A stretch of 64,000 nt of DNA, from contig NZ_PZYY01000005.1 in the NCBI RefSeq assembly GCF_003047265.1, forward strand, positions 1-64,000, given 5' to 3'. The stretch comes from Nocardioides terrigena (GTDB lineage Bacteria > Actinomycetota > Actinomycetes > Propionibacteriales > Nocardioidaceae). A program made the translations under genes and the position numbers. The notes under the pieces are model-generated. The model saw nothing but the letters and a program-made list of their open reading frames with translations, was not told the DNA's origin and searched no databases. Positions 56,154 through 64,000 of this stretch are shown here, piece by piece (the first letter of the stretch is position 1; every line of letters starts with the position of its first letter).

Positions 56154-57592
56154 AGCAGGACCGGGGGCAGCGGCAGCACCGCACCCGGGTTCATCAGCCC
56201 GGCGGGGTCGATCGCGTCCTTGACGGCCCGCATCAGCGCGACCTCGACGTCGCTCTTGTAGGCCGCGGCGGCGGCCGCCTTGGACTTCCCCAGGCCGTGC
56301 TCGGCGCTGATGCTCCCGGTGAGCTCGGCGACCGAGGCGTTGACGACGTCGGACAGGGCAGCGGCGTGGGTGAGGAACTCGTCCGACGTCAGGTGCTCGG
56401 GCCGCGACAGGTTGTAGTGCAGGTTGCCGTCGCCCACGTGGCCGTAGACGAAGAGCCGGGTGCCGGGCAGCTGCGCCTCGATGGCCGGGCCTGTCCGGGC
56501 GACGAAGTCGGCCAGCGCGGTGATCGGGACCGAGACGTCGTGCTTGACCGTCGGGCCGTGGACCTCCTGGGCCTCCGACACCCGCTCCCGCAGTGCCCAC
56601 AGGCCGGAGCGCTGGGTGGGGGAGCCCGCGATCGCGGCGTCGAGGACCAGCCCGGCCTCGACCGCGTCGCCGAGGGCGGCCTCGAGCGGGGTGGCGACGT
56701 CGGCGCCGGTGGGCCCGGCGAGCTCGACCAGGCCGTACCACTCCGACGAGGTCGACAGCGGGTCCGTGAGCCCTGCCGCGACGACGAGGTCGCGCGCCGG
56801 GCGCGACACAAGCTCCCACGTGGTCAGTCGGTCGCCCCCGTGGTCGCGCAGCACCCCGAGGAGCTCGGCGGCGGCGGCCACGTCGCGCAGCGCGACCCAC
56901 GCGGTCGCCCGCGACGGGGTCGCCGGCTGCAGCGTCAGCACCGCGGCGGTCACCACGCCGAGGGTGCCCTCGGCGCCGATGAAGAGCTGCTTGAGGTCGT
57001 AGCCGGTGTTGTCCTTGCGCAGCGACCGCAATCCGTCCCACACCCGCCCGTCGGGCAGCACGACCTCGAGCCCGAGCACCTGGCTGCGCATCATCCCGTA
57101 GCGCAGCACCGCGGTGCCGCCGGCGTTGGTGGAGATGTTGCCGCCGATGGTGCAGCTGCCCTGGGAGCCGAGCGTCAGCGGGAACAGGCGGTCCACGCCC
57201 GCGGCCGCGGCCTGCACGTCGGCCAGCACGCAGCCGGACTCGACGGTGATCGTCCCGCCCACCGCGTCGACCTCGCGCACGGCACGCATCCGGCCCAGCG
57301 AGAGCACGACCTGCGAGCCCGAGTCGTCGGGGACCGCCCCGCCGCTCATCCCGGTGTTGCCGCCCTGTGGCACCACCGCCACGCCCGCGGCGTGGGTGGC
57401 GGCCAGCACGGCGGCGACCTCGGCGGTGCTGCCGGGGCGTACGACGGCCAGCGGGCGTCCGCTGTAGGCGCCACGCCAGTCCGTGTCGTACGCCGCGAGG
57501 TCGGCCGGGTCGGTCAGCACGTGGGCGTCGCCCACGGCGGAGCGCAGCTCGGTCAGCAGGTCGACGAGCAGCGGGGTGGGGGCGTCGGTCAT
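56147..57592 (-). CDS. FAD-binding oxidase, GlcD/D-2-hydroxyacid dehydrogenase-like
   Basis: The 481-residue protein of the vanillyl-alcohol-oxidase-type FAD family has FAD-binding motifs VVPQGGNTGMSGG (about residues 75-87) and GSCTIGGNISTNAGG (about 144-158). The C-terminal catalytic domain ends with FVYGHVGDGNLHYNLSRP and ISAEHGLGKSKA, typical for D-lactate, glycolate and D-2-hydroxyglutarate dehydrogenases. It oxidises a 2-hydroxyacid to the keto acid. Downstream and divergent genes (AEC transporter, 2-hydroxyacid dehydrogenase, FMN oxidase) point to hydroxyacid use. Its stop codon comes from a palindromic repeat. Confidence 0.9.
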   Translation of the reverse strand: MTDAPTPLLVDLLTELRSAVGDAHVLTDPADLAAYDTDWRGAYSGRPLAVVRPGSTAEVAAVLAATHAAGVAVVPQGGNTGMSGGAVPDDSGSQVVLSLGRMRAVREVDAVGGTITVESGCVLADVQAAAAGVDRLFPLTLGSQGSCTIGGNISTNAGGTAVLRYGMMRSQVLGLEVVLPDGRVWDGLRSLRKDNTGYDLKQLFIGAEGTLGVVTAAVLTLQPATPSRATAWVALRDVAAAAELLGVLRDHGGDRLTTWELVSRPARDLVVAAGLTDPLSTSSEWYGLVELAGPTGADVATPLEAALGDAVEAGLVLDAAIAGSPTQRSGLWALRERVSEAQEVHGPTVKHDVSVPITALADFVARTGPAIEAQLPGTRLFVYGHVGDGNLHYNLSRPEHLTSDEFLTHAAALSDVVNASVAELTGSISAEHGLGKSKAAAAAAYKSDVEVALMRAVKDAIDPAGLMNPGAVLPLPPVLLG

Positions 57593-57616
57593 GGCTCTCC
57601 TGGGAGGTGTGGTGGG

Positions 57617-58528
57617 TCAGCCGAGCAGGACGGCGATGAGCAGGGCCACCGGCAACGATGCCAGTGTCGTCACGAGGATGGTCTCCCGCGCCACGTCCTC
57701 ACCGGTCCGGTAGCGGGTCGCGTGGAGGAAGATGTTCTGCGCGGTCGGCAGGGCCGCGGTGATCACCACGCCGAGCAGCACCCGCCCGTCGAGGCCCAGC
57801 GCGGAGCCCACGGCCCAGGCGACGACCGGCATCACGCCCAGCTTGAGCACGGTCGCGACGAGCACCTCGCGGTTGTGGCCGGCCTTGCCGGGCCACGGGC
57901 TCAGTCGCAGCGCCGCGCCGTACGACAGGAGCATCGCCGGGATCGCGAGCCCGGCCAGCAGCTCGATGGGCGACGCCACGATCCGCGGCAGCTCCCACCC
58001 GGTCAGGGCGAGCACGACGCCGAGCAGCGCCGCAACGGTGAGCGGGTTGGTGGTGAGCCGCTTGACGACGGCCAGCGTCCCCGAGCCCCTCCCGGTCAGC
58101 CGGTCGAGCATGACGAGCGCGGCCGGCTGCACGACCAGCATCTGCACCAGCAGGGTGGGCACGACGACGGTCGTGTCGCCGACGACGAAGGCCGCGACGG
58201 CGATGCCGAGGTTGCCCGCGTTGACGTACGACGACGCCAGCGCGCCGATGAGCACCGAGCCGGTCCCGAGCCCGCGTCGCCACCGCGCCCACGCGGCGTA
58301 CAGCAGGAAGCAGGTGGCCAGGGAGGCCGCCGACGCGGCGAGGTTGGCGACCGCGCCGCCGATCTCGACCTCGCTGATCACCACGATCATCAGGGCGGGG
58401 GAGGCGACGAAGAACGCCACCTCGCCCAGGGTGCGCTGGGAGCGCGCGTCGAGCACGCCGGTGTGCGCGAGCGCGGCGCCGCAGGCGATCACCACGAGGA
58501 TGGTGACGAAGCCGATCAGGAGGTCCAC
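57617..58528 (-). CDS. AEC family transporter (auxin efflux carrier type)
   Basis: The 303-residue carrier has about ten hydrophobic helices in two halves, starting MDLLIGFVTILVVIACG. The segment SYVNAGNLGIAVAAFVVGD (about residues 97-115) is the conserved broken helix of the family (SxNxGNxGxP-like). It moves small carboxylates such as malate or malonate, or amino acids. The start ATG is at 58528. It lies 24 bases upstream of the FAD oxidase gene in the same direction, so uptake and oxidation of a hydroxyacid may be coupled. Confidence 0.88.
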   Translation of the reverse strand: MDLLIGFVTILVVIACGAALAHTGVLDARSQRTLGEVAFFVASPALMIVVISEVEIGGAVANLAASAASLATCFLLYAAWARWRRGLGTGSVLIGALASSYVNAGNLGIAVAAFVVGDTTVVVPTLLVQMLVVQPAALVMLDRLTGRGSGTLAVVKRLTTNPLTVAALLGVVLALTGWELPRIVASPIELLAGLAIPAMLLSYGAALRLSPWPGKAGHNREVLVATVLKLGVMPVVAWAVGSALGLDGRVLLGVVITAALPTAQNIFLHATRYRTGEDVARETILVTTLASLPVALLIAVLLG

Positions 58529-58614
58529 GAGTGCTCCTGGGTGCGGGGCCGGCGCATGGCGCGATGCCCAGGGGGCAATGGACGTCGGCGGACGGGCCCG
58601 GCGAGGATGGTGGG

Positions 58615-59535
58615 GTGACCCAGCCTCGAGTCGTCCGTGTCGGCCCCCTGATGCCCTTCCTGGAGGAGGCCCTCGTCCGCGAGTACGACGCCCCGTCGCT
58701 CGCCGACGTCGGCTCCGCGACCGCGGGGCTCGAGGTCGCCGTGGCCGGCGGTGGCACCCTGGTCGGCGCCGCGGAGATGGACGCCCTGCCCGACCTGCGC
58801 GCGGTGACCAACTTCGGCGTCGGCTACGACAACGTCGACGTCGAGGAGGCCACCCGCCGCGGGATCGTCGTCTCCAACACCCCCGACGTGCTGACCGACG
58901 CGGTGGCCGACCTCTCGGTCGCGCTGGTGCTGGACGTGATGCGCCAGGTCAGTGCCGCCGAGCGGTGGTTGCGCCGGGGCGAGTGGGCCTCGGGCGGCAG
59001 GTTCCCGCTCACCCGCGACGTCCGCGGTGCGACCGTCGGCATCCTCGGCCTCGGCCGGATCGGCCACGCGGTGGCCGAGCGGCTGGTGGCCTTCGGGGCG
59101 ATCATCGCCTACCACTCGCGCAGCCCCAAGGACGTGTCGTGGGCCTACCACGACAGCCCGCTCGCGCTGGCCGCGGCGAGCGACGTGCTGGTGGTGCTGA
59201 CCCCGGGCGGGGCCGGCACCGAGCACCTCGTCGACGCGGCGGTCCTCGACGCGCTGGGGCCGGAGGGCTACCTCGTCAACGTCGCCCGCGGCTCGGTGGT
59301 CGACGAGGACGCGCTGGTCGCCGCCCTCGAGGCCGACCGGATCGCCGGGGCCGGGCTCGACGTCTTCGCCGACGAGCCGCACGTTCCGGCCGCGCTGCTC
59401 GAGCGCGAGGACGTCGTGCTCCTGCCGCACGTCGGCAGCGCCACCGTGCAGACCCGCGAGGCGATGGCCCGCCTGGTGCTCGACAACGTCGCCGCGTTCG
59501 TCGGGAAGGGCGAGCTCGTCACGCCCGTCGGCTGA
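58615..59535 (+). CDS. D-isomer-specific 2-hydroxyacid dehydrogenase (NAD(P)H)
   Basis: The 306-residue enzyme reduces 2-keto acids to D-2-hydroxyacids or the reverse. Its Rossmann motif is GILGLGRIGHAVAERL (about residue 142). The catalytic Arg is in NVARGSVVDE, Glu in DVFADEPHVP and His in LLPHVGSAT. The GTG at 58615 is the start. It could be a glyoxylate/hydroxypyruvate reductase. It is divergent from the AEC carrier gene with 86 bases between and is convergent with the FMN oxidase gene (two-base gap). Confidence 0.93.
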   Translation: MTQPRVVRVGPLMPFLEEALVREYDAPSLADVGSATAGLEVAVAGGGTLVGAAEMDALPDLRAVTNFGVGYDNVDVEEATRRGIVVSNTPDVLTDAVADLSVALVLDVMRQVSAAERWLRRGEWASGGRFPLTRDVRGATVGILGLGRIGHAVAERLVAFGAIIAYHSRSPKDVSWAYHDSPLALAAASDVLVVLTPGGAGTEHLVDAAVLDALGPEGYLVNVARGSVVDEDALVAALEADRIAGAGLDVFADEPHVPAALLEREDVVLLPHVGSATVQTREAMARLVLDNVAAFVGKGELVTPVG

Positions 59536-59537
59536 CC

Positions 59538-60779
59538 TCACGCGCGCGGTCCCGTGCGCGTGAGGTCCAGGGCCACGTGCCCGGGGTGGAGGTCCGCGAC
59601 CGTCGCGGCGCCCAGCAGCGACATGGTGTGCGCGAGCTCGTCGACCAGGAAGCCCAGCGCGGTGTCCACTCCGCGTCGTCCGCCGACCATCAGCCCGTAG
59701 AGGTAGGCGCGCCCGACCATCACCGCGCTGGCGCCGAGCGCCACGGCCGCCGCGACGTCCGAGCCGGTGCGGATACCGGAGTCGACCATCACCTCGGCCC
59801 GGTCGCCGACCGCGGCGACGACGTGGGGGAGCAGCTCGAGCGGCACCGGCGCGCGGTCGAGCTGGCGTCCACCGTGGTTGGAGAGCACCACCGCGTCGGC
59901 GCCCGCGTCCACCGCGGCGGCCGCGTCGGCGACCGACAGCACGCCCTTGACCACGACCGGCCCCGACCACCGGTCCTTGAGCCAGGTGATGTCGGCCGGT
60001 CGCAGCGCCTGCTCGCGCAGGGTGTTGGACATCCCCCAGCGCGCGTAGTGCGAGTCCTCGGGGAACGTCGCGAACCGCAGCGGCTCGGTCGTCAGGATGT
60101 CACCCACCCACCGCGGCCGCCGTGCCATGTCGGCGAAGGTCCGCAGCGTCAGCGCCGGCGGGATCGAGAAGCCGTTGCGCCGGTCCTGCCACTTGGCGCC
60201 GGACAGGGCGGTGTCCACGGTCAGCACCAGCGCGTCGTACCCGTGCTCGCGGGCCTGGCGGACGTGCTCAAGGCTCACGTCGCGGTCCTTCATCAGGTAG
60301 AGCTGGAACCAGTTCCGCCCGCCCGGGGCCGCCCGCGCGAGGTCCGGGATCGAGGTCGTGGCGTACGTCGAGAGCGTGTACGGCAGCCCGGCGGCCTCGG
60401 CCGACGCGGCCACCGCGCACTCCCCGGAGTGGTGCGAGAGCCGGGTGTAGCCGGTCGGCGCCAGGACGATCGGCGCGCTCGCCGGCCGCCCCAGGATCGT
60501 CGTCGAGGTGTCCGGCTCGCCCACGGCCTCGAACGTCGAGGGCCGCAGCTCGAGGGCGTCGTACGCCGCACGGTTGCGGTGCATCGTGCGCTCGGTCTCG
60601 GCGCCGGTCTCGACGTAGTCCAGCACCGCCCGCGGCACCCGGCGGCGGGCCTCACGGGCCAGGTCGTCGACGCACACGCAGCGCGCGAGGCGGCGTACGA
60701 CGGGGTCCGCGGACCAGGGCCGGGTCACGAGGAAGGGGGCCACGTCGGCCCACCGGGGGACCCGCCTGACGGTCGTCAT
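59538..60779 (-). CDS. FMN-dependent alpha-hydroxyacid oxidase (L-lactate dehydrogenase-like)
   Basis: The 413-residue FMN enzyme of the lactate/glycolate oxidase family contains IVLAPTGYTRL, the catalytic His in VVLSNHGGRQLDRAPVP, and the FMN-phosphate loop IRTGSDVAAAVALGA. It oxidises an L-2-hydroxyacid such as lactate, mandelate or glycolate. The N-terminal about 35 residues contain a hydrophobic patch but no clear signal, so it may associate with the membrane. The ATG at 60779 was chosen over a codon 18 bases upstream, which lies in the operator area. It is divergent from the galactarate dehydratase-like gene and shares its operator region with it. Confidence 0.91.
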   Translation of the reverse strand: MTTVRRVPRWADVAPFLVTRPWSADPVVRRLARCVCVDDLAREARRRVPRAVLDYVETGAETERTMHRNRAAYDALELRPSTFEAVGEPDTSTTILGRPASAPIVLAPTGYTRLSHHSGECAVAASAEAAGLPYTLSTYATTSIPDLARAAPGGRNWFQLYLMKDRDVSLEHVRQAREHGYDALVLTVDTALSGAKWQDRRNGFSIPPALTLRTFADMARRPRWVGDILTTEPLRFATFPEDSHYARWGMSNTLREQALRPADITWLKDRWSGPVVVKGVLSVADAAAAVDAGADAVVLSNHGGRQLDRAPVPLELLPHVVAAVGDRAEVMVDSGIRTGSDVAAAVALGASAVMVGRAYLYGLMVGGRRGVDTALGFLVDELAHTMSLLGAATVADLHPGHVALDLTRTGPRA

Positions 60780-60795
60780 CTCTGGACAGCACCTC

Positions 60796-60830
60796 ACTCA
60801 TCGGATAAGTTCTCAACTCATCATACAAGT
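60796..60830. promoter_or_regulatory. Two ACTCATC-type operator sites in the divergent FMN oxidase/dehydratase promoter
   Basis: ACTCATCGGATAAGT (60796-60810) is a nearly perfect palindrome of the form ACTnATCnGATnAGT. ACTCATCATACAAGT (60816-60830) is a weaker second copy. The two start exactly 20 bp apart (two helix turns). They lie between the oxidase start (60779) and the dehydratase start (60854) and are good candidates for binding by the GntR-type regulator encoded at 62000. Confidence 0.7.
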
Positions 60831-60853
60831 TGGCCCTCCCCGAAGGAACCCCG

Positions 60854-61972
60854 ATGTCCGACTCCATCCGCAGCCTCACGCTGTCCCACGTCGTCCTGCC
60901 GATCGCCAACCCGGTGAGCGATGCCAAGGTGCTCACCGGCAAGCAGAAGCCGCTCACCGAGACGGTGCTCCTCTTCGTCGAGGTCACCACCGAGCAGGGC
61001 CTCACCGGTATGGGGTTCTCCTACTCCAAGCGCGCGGGCGGCAAGGCGCAGTTCGCCCACCTCAAGGAGGTCGCCGAGGTCGCGATCGGGCAGGACCCGA
61101 GTGACATCGCCAAGATCTACGAGTCGCTGATGTGGGCCGGCGCCTCGGTCGGCCGCTCCGGGGTCGCGACCCAGGCCGTGGCCGCGCTCGACGTCGCTCT
61201 GTGGGACCTCAAGGCCCGCCGCGCCGACCTGCCCCTGGCCAAGCTGCTCGGCGCGCACCGCGACTCGTGCCGCGTCTACAACACCTCCGGCGGCTTCCTG
61301 CAGGCGTCGCTGTCGGAGATGAAGGAGAAGGCGACCGCGTCCCTCGAGGCCGGCATCGCGGGCATCAAGATCAAGGTCGGTCAGCCCGACTGGCGCCTCG
61401 ACCTCGAGCGGGTCGCCGCGATGCGCGAGCACCTCGGCGACGGGCCGTTCATGGTCGACGCCAACCAGCAGTGGGACCGCGCCCGCGCGCGCCGGATGTG
61501 CCGCGAGCTCGAGCAGCACGACCTCATCTGGATCGAGGAGCCCCTCGACGCGTGGGACGCCGTCGGCCACGCGGACCTGTCGCAGGAGTTCGACACCCCG
61601 ATCGCGACCGGCGAGATGCTGACGTCGGTGGCCGAGCACATGGCGCTGCTCGACGCCGGCTACCGCGGCATCGTCCAGCCGGACGCCCCGCGCATCGGCG
61701 GCATCACCCCGTTCCTCGAGTTCGCGACGATCGCGGCCCACCGCGGGCTCGCGCTCGCCCCGCACTACGCGATGGAGATCCACCTGCACCTCGCCGCGGC
61801 GTACCCCACCGACCCGTGGGTGGAGCACTTCGAGTGGCTCGACCCGCTGTTCGACGAGTCCGTCGAGATCCGCGACGGGCAGATCTTCGTCCCGCAGCGC
61901 CCGGGCCTCGGCTTCACGCTGTCGGAGCAGATGCGCGCCCACACCGAGGACACGGTCACGTTCGGGGCCTGA
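60854..61972 (+). CDS. Enolase-superfamily acid-sugar dehydratase (L-talarate/galactarate dehydratase-like)
   Basis: The 372-residue mandelate racemase subgroup enzyme has the catalytic Lys in IKIKVG (KxK motif, about residue 177), metal-binding Asp in FMVDANQQWD, Glu in WIEEPLD and a further Glu in TGEMLTS, and a His in APHYAMEIHLHLA. It removes water from galactarate or L-talarate to a 2-keto-3-deoxy acid. Galactarate or talarate is suggested by the match with that branch, but other acid sugars are possible. The ATG at 60854 follows GAAGGA by six to eight bases. The GntR gene is 27 bases behind it in the same direction. Confidence 0.87.
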   Translation: MSDSIRSLTLSHVVLPIANPVSDAKVLTGKQKPLTETVLLFVEVTTEQGLTGMGFSYSKRAGGKAQFAHLKEVAEVAIGQDPSDIAKIYESLMWAGASVGRSGVATQAVAALDVALWDLKARRADLPLAKLLGAHRDSCRVYNTSGGFLQASLSEMKEKATASLEAGIAGIKIKVGQPDWRLDLERVAAMREHLGDGPFMVDANQQWDRARARRMCRELEQHDLIWIEEPLDAWDAVGHADLSQEFDTPIATGEMLTSVAEHMALLDAGYRGIVQPDAPRIGGITPFLEFATIAAHRGLALAPHYAMEIHLHLAAAYPTDPWVEHFEWLDPLFDESVEIRDGQIFVPQRPGLGFTLSEQMRAHTEDTVTFGA

Positions 61973-61999
61973 CGGCTCCCGGCGTCGCGACGGGGAGGC

Positions 62000-62686
62000 A
62001 TGATGCCGCCCATGAGGACCCGCCCGCAGCACGTCGTCGCCGGGCTCAAGGACAAGATCCTGCGCGGCGACCTCGCCCCCGGCGCCAAGCTGCCGTCCGA
62101 GGCCGAGCTGATCGAGGAGTACGCCGTCTCCCGCACCGTCGTGCGGGAGGCGGTGTCGCGCCTGCAGGCCGAGGGGCTCGTCGAGACCTTCCAGGGCCGC
62201 GGCTCGTTCGTGCTCGCCGTGCCCGAGCCCTCGTCGTTCACCCTCGAGACGTCGGCGATCCGCAGCCACCACGACGTGCTGGCGATGGTCGACTTCCGGA
62301 TCGGGGTCGAGACCGAGGCCGCCGGGCTCGCGGCGTCCCGGGTCACGCCGGACTCCTCGGCGTCGATCACGGCCGCCCACGAGTCGTTCACGGCGGCCGG
62401 CCACGAGGGGGCGGTCGAGGCGGACTTCGCCTTCCACCGGGCGATCGCGGCGGCCACCGACAACCGCTTCTACGTCGACCTGCTCGACTCGCTCGGCCCG
62501 ATGATGATCATGCTGCCGCGCACCCGCCTCGGCGACGAGTACACGATGACCGACTCCACGCACGTCGAGCGGGTCCAGCGCGAGCACGACAACGTCGCCG
62601 CCGCGATCCTGGCCGGCGACGCCGACACCGCCCGCGCGGCCATGCGCCTGCACCTGGGCAACACCCGCCGGCGCCTCACCGGCTGA
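62000..62686 (+). CDS. GntR family transcriptional regulator (FadR/FCD type)
   Basis: The 228-residue protein has an N-terminal winged helix (LPSEAELIEEYAVSRTVVRE, then AVSRLQAEGLVETFQGRGSF) and a C-terminal FCD ligand domain (about 85-225) with metal-site residues in DFRIGVETEAA, DFAFHRAIAAA and MRLHLGN (the usual Asp, His and His pattern). ATG is possible at 62000, 62003 or 62012, and the ribosome site GGGGAGG best fits 62003. It probably controls the aldarate dehydratases on both sides through the ACTCATC repeats at 60796-60830, with a sugar acid as ligand. Confidence 0.9.
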   Translation: MMPPMRTRPQHVVAGLKDKILRGDLAPGAKLPSEAELIEEYAVSRTVVREAVSRLQAEGLVETFQGRGSFVLAVPEPSSFTLETSAIRSHHDVLAMVDFRIGVETEAAGLAASRVTPDSSASITAAHESFTAAGHEGAVEADFAFHRAIAAATDNRFYVDLLDSLGPMMIMLPRTRLGDEYTMTDSTHVERVQREHDNVAAAILAGDADTARAAMRLHLGNTRRRLTG

Positions 62687-62690
62687 CCGG

Positions 62691-63956
62691 TCACCAGCGC
62701 GAGGTGTTGACCTCGAAGTCCGGCTGGATGGTGCGCATGTAGACGGTGTCCTCACGACGTCGTACGCCGCACTCGAGGTACTGCTCGTGCAGCAGCCCGA
62801 GCATGTCCCGGTCGAGCTCGACCCCGAGGCCGGGACCCGTGGGCACCGACAGGGCTCCGTCCACGAAGGACAGCACGCCCGGCTTGATGAGGTCCTGGGT
62901 CTTCCACGGGTAGTGGGTGTCGCACGCGTAGGTCAGCGTCGGCGACGCGGCGGCCAGGTGGGTCATCGCGGCGAGCGAGACGCCGAGGTGCGAGTTGCTG
63001 TGCATCGACAGCCCCAGGCCCCAGGTCTCGGTGATCCCGGCCAGCAGCTGCGAGCGGCGCAGGCCGCCCCAGAGGTGGTGGTCGGAGAGCACGATCTGCA
63101 CGGCGTCGGCCGCGATCGCCGGCGGCAGGTGCTCCATCGCGATGACGCACATGTTGGTCGCGAGGGGCACGTCGGTGCGTGCCGAGACCGCGGCCATCCC
63201 GTCGATGCCGGGCGTCGGGTCCTCGAGGTACTCCACGACATCGGACAGCCGCGAGGCCACGGCGACCGACGTGTCGACCGTCCATGCGCCGTTGGGGTCG
63301 AGCCGGAGCGGCAGGTCGGGGAAGGCGTCGCGCAGCGCCTCGATCGCGTCGCACTCCTCCGACGGCGGCAGCACGCCGCCCTTCAGCTTGAGGGAGCCGA
63401 AGCCCCAGCCGTCCACCATCCGGTGCGCCTGCGCGACGAGCTGGTCGGGCGTCAGCGCCTCGCCCCACTCGTCGTCGGGGAGGCCCGGGTGGCCGGCCCA
63501 CTTGTAGAAGAGGTAGCCGCTGAACGGCACCGAGTCGCGGACCCGACCGCCGAGGACCTCGCTCACCGGGCGCCCCGTCTCGTGGCCCTGGAGGTCGATG
63601 CACGCGACCTCGAAGGGGGAGTGGACGGTGTCGACGGCGGACTTCACGTCGAGCATCCCGCCGAAGCTCGCGCCCGCACCGCCGGTCTCCCGGCCGAGGA
63701 CGTCGACGACCACGCGGCGTACGGCGGCGAGGTCGAACGGGTCGATGCCGCCCAGGGACGAGGCGACGGCAGAGAGGCGGGCGAGGTGGGCCTCGTCGGC
63801 GTACGTCTCGCCGAGCCCGACCAGGCCGGAGTCGGTGTGCACCTCGACGATCGCGCGCAGCGCCCATGGCTGGTGCACGCCGACGACGTTGAGCAGCGGC
63901 GGGTCGGCGAACGCGACCGGGGTGACGACGACCCGCGAGATCCTCGAGCGGCTCAT
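62691..63956 (-). CDS. Glucarate dehydratase-like enolase-superfamily enzyme
   Basis: The 421-residue protein has the glucarate dehydratase branch motifs: catalytic Lys in GSLKLKGG, DPNGAW with a metal-binding Asp, Glu in YLEDPTPG, SDHHLWGG, and the GlucD hallmark SMHSNSHLGVSLA with the catalytic His. It dehydrates D-glucarate or L-idarate to 5-keto-4-deoxyglucarate. It converges with the GntR gene (four-base gap) and is coupled (ATGA overlap) to an upstream gene that is cut by the window edge. With the talarate/galactarate-type enzyme it outlines an aldarate catabolic locus. Confidence 0.9.
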   Translation of the reverse strand: MSRSRISRVVVTPVAFADPPLLNVVGVHQPWALRAIVEVHTDSGLVGLGETYADEAHLARLSAVASSLGGIDPFDLAAVRRVVVDVLGRETGGAGASFGGMLDVKSAVDTVHSPFEVACIDLQGHETGRPVSEVLGGRVRDSVPFSGYLFYKWAGHPGLPDDEWGEALTPDQLVAQAHRMVDGWGFGSLKLKGGVLPPSEECDAIEALRDAFPDLPLRLDPNGAWTVDTSVAVASRLSDVVEYLEDPTPGIDGMAAVSARTDVPLATNMCVIAMEHLPPAIAADAVQIVLSDHHLWGGLRRSQLLAGITETWGLGLSMHSNSHLGVSLAAMTHLAAASPTLTYACDTHYPWKTQDLIKPGVLSFVDGALSVPTGPGLGVELDRDMLGLLHEQYLECGVRRREDTVYMRTIQPDFEVNTSRW

Positions 63957-64000
63957 CGGGCGGGCTTGACGGCCAGCACCGGCGCGTCGAGCTCGAGCAG
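63953..64000 (-). CDS. C-terminal end of a gene coupled to the glucarate dehydratase gene
   Basis: Fifteen codons and a TGA stop (LLELDAPVLAVKPAR) belong to a gene that enters from beyond the window. Its stop overlaps the ATG of the dehydratase gene (ATGA), so both are in one operon. The fragment is too short to identify. Confidence 0.6.
   Translation of the reverse strand: MLELDAPVLAVKPAR

Overview
The window looks like chromosome of a high-GC actinobacterium, most probably a Nocardioides-like member of the Propionibacteriales (inferred from base composition, frequent GTG starts, stop/start overlaps of the ATGA or GTGA type, an HspR/HAIR-controlled dnaK operon and the gene families present). 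No rRNA, tRNA or CRISPR array was recognised. Genes are dense, and the few gaps longer than about 150 bases mostly hold palindromic repeats.

Layout. 1-104: tail of an IS30-type insertion sequence. 142-1967: two-gene drug-export ABC transporter. 2186-3668: PEP-mutase-like enzyme and a mycothiol-type isomerase-like protein. 3733-8697: a giant secreted repeat protein enclosed by an imperfect 47-bp direct repeat. 8839-11642: MFS exporter and M20 peptidase, co-transcribed. 11857-14728: a small arginine-rich protein, an ABC exporter and a Ser/Thr kinase-like protein in one operon. 14736-18678: three redox enzymes (quinone reductase, Old Yellow Enzyme, nitroreductase) and a PLP enzyme. 18784-22594: histidine-degradation operon (M20 amidohydrolase, hutF, hutI). 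22994-28090: a TPR-CHAT protease, an intracellular subtilase, a small beta-domain protein and an ECF sigma factor. 28323-35080: a 41-codon ORF coupled to a large LuxR-type ATPase regulator, then a sucrase/ferredoxin-like protein, a cytochrome P450 and an MFS exporter. 35422-42679: miscellaneous surface, transport, aldo-keto reductase, nucleotidyltransferase, M4 peptidase, GNAT and SGNH genes. 42905-47194: dnaK-grpE-dnaJ-hspR. 47201-51896: PfkB kinase, isochorismatase-like hydrolase, pentapeptide-repeat protein, membrane proteins, a frameshifted Nudix gene and an ABM-like protein. 52076-54658: clpB. 54832-64000: CPBP and DoxX membrane proteins and a hydroxyacid/aldarate catabolic region (FAD and FMN oxidases, 2-hydroxyacid dehydrogenase, two enolase-superfamily dehydratases and a GntR regulator).

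Three things stand out. First, a family of about 67-bp palindromes (GGGGTAGT...ACTACCCC) occurs six times, once in frame inside a hydrolase gene, once supplying a stop codon, and once as a half copy beside the IS30 end. Second, a different 27-nt palindrome is arrayed with a 58-bp period at two sites, with its loop in opposite orientations. Third, two gene sets look like poorly described systems: the CHAT protease/subtilase/sigma set, and the SR-dipeptide microprotein/exporter/kinase operon. Heat-shock control is readable from the DNA, because HspR-type inverted repeats precede both dnaK and clpB.
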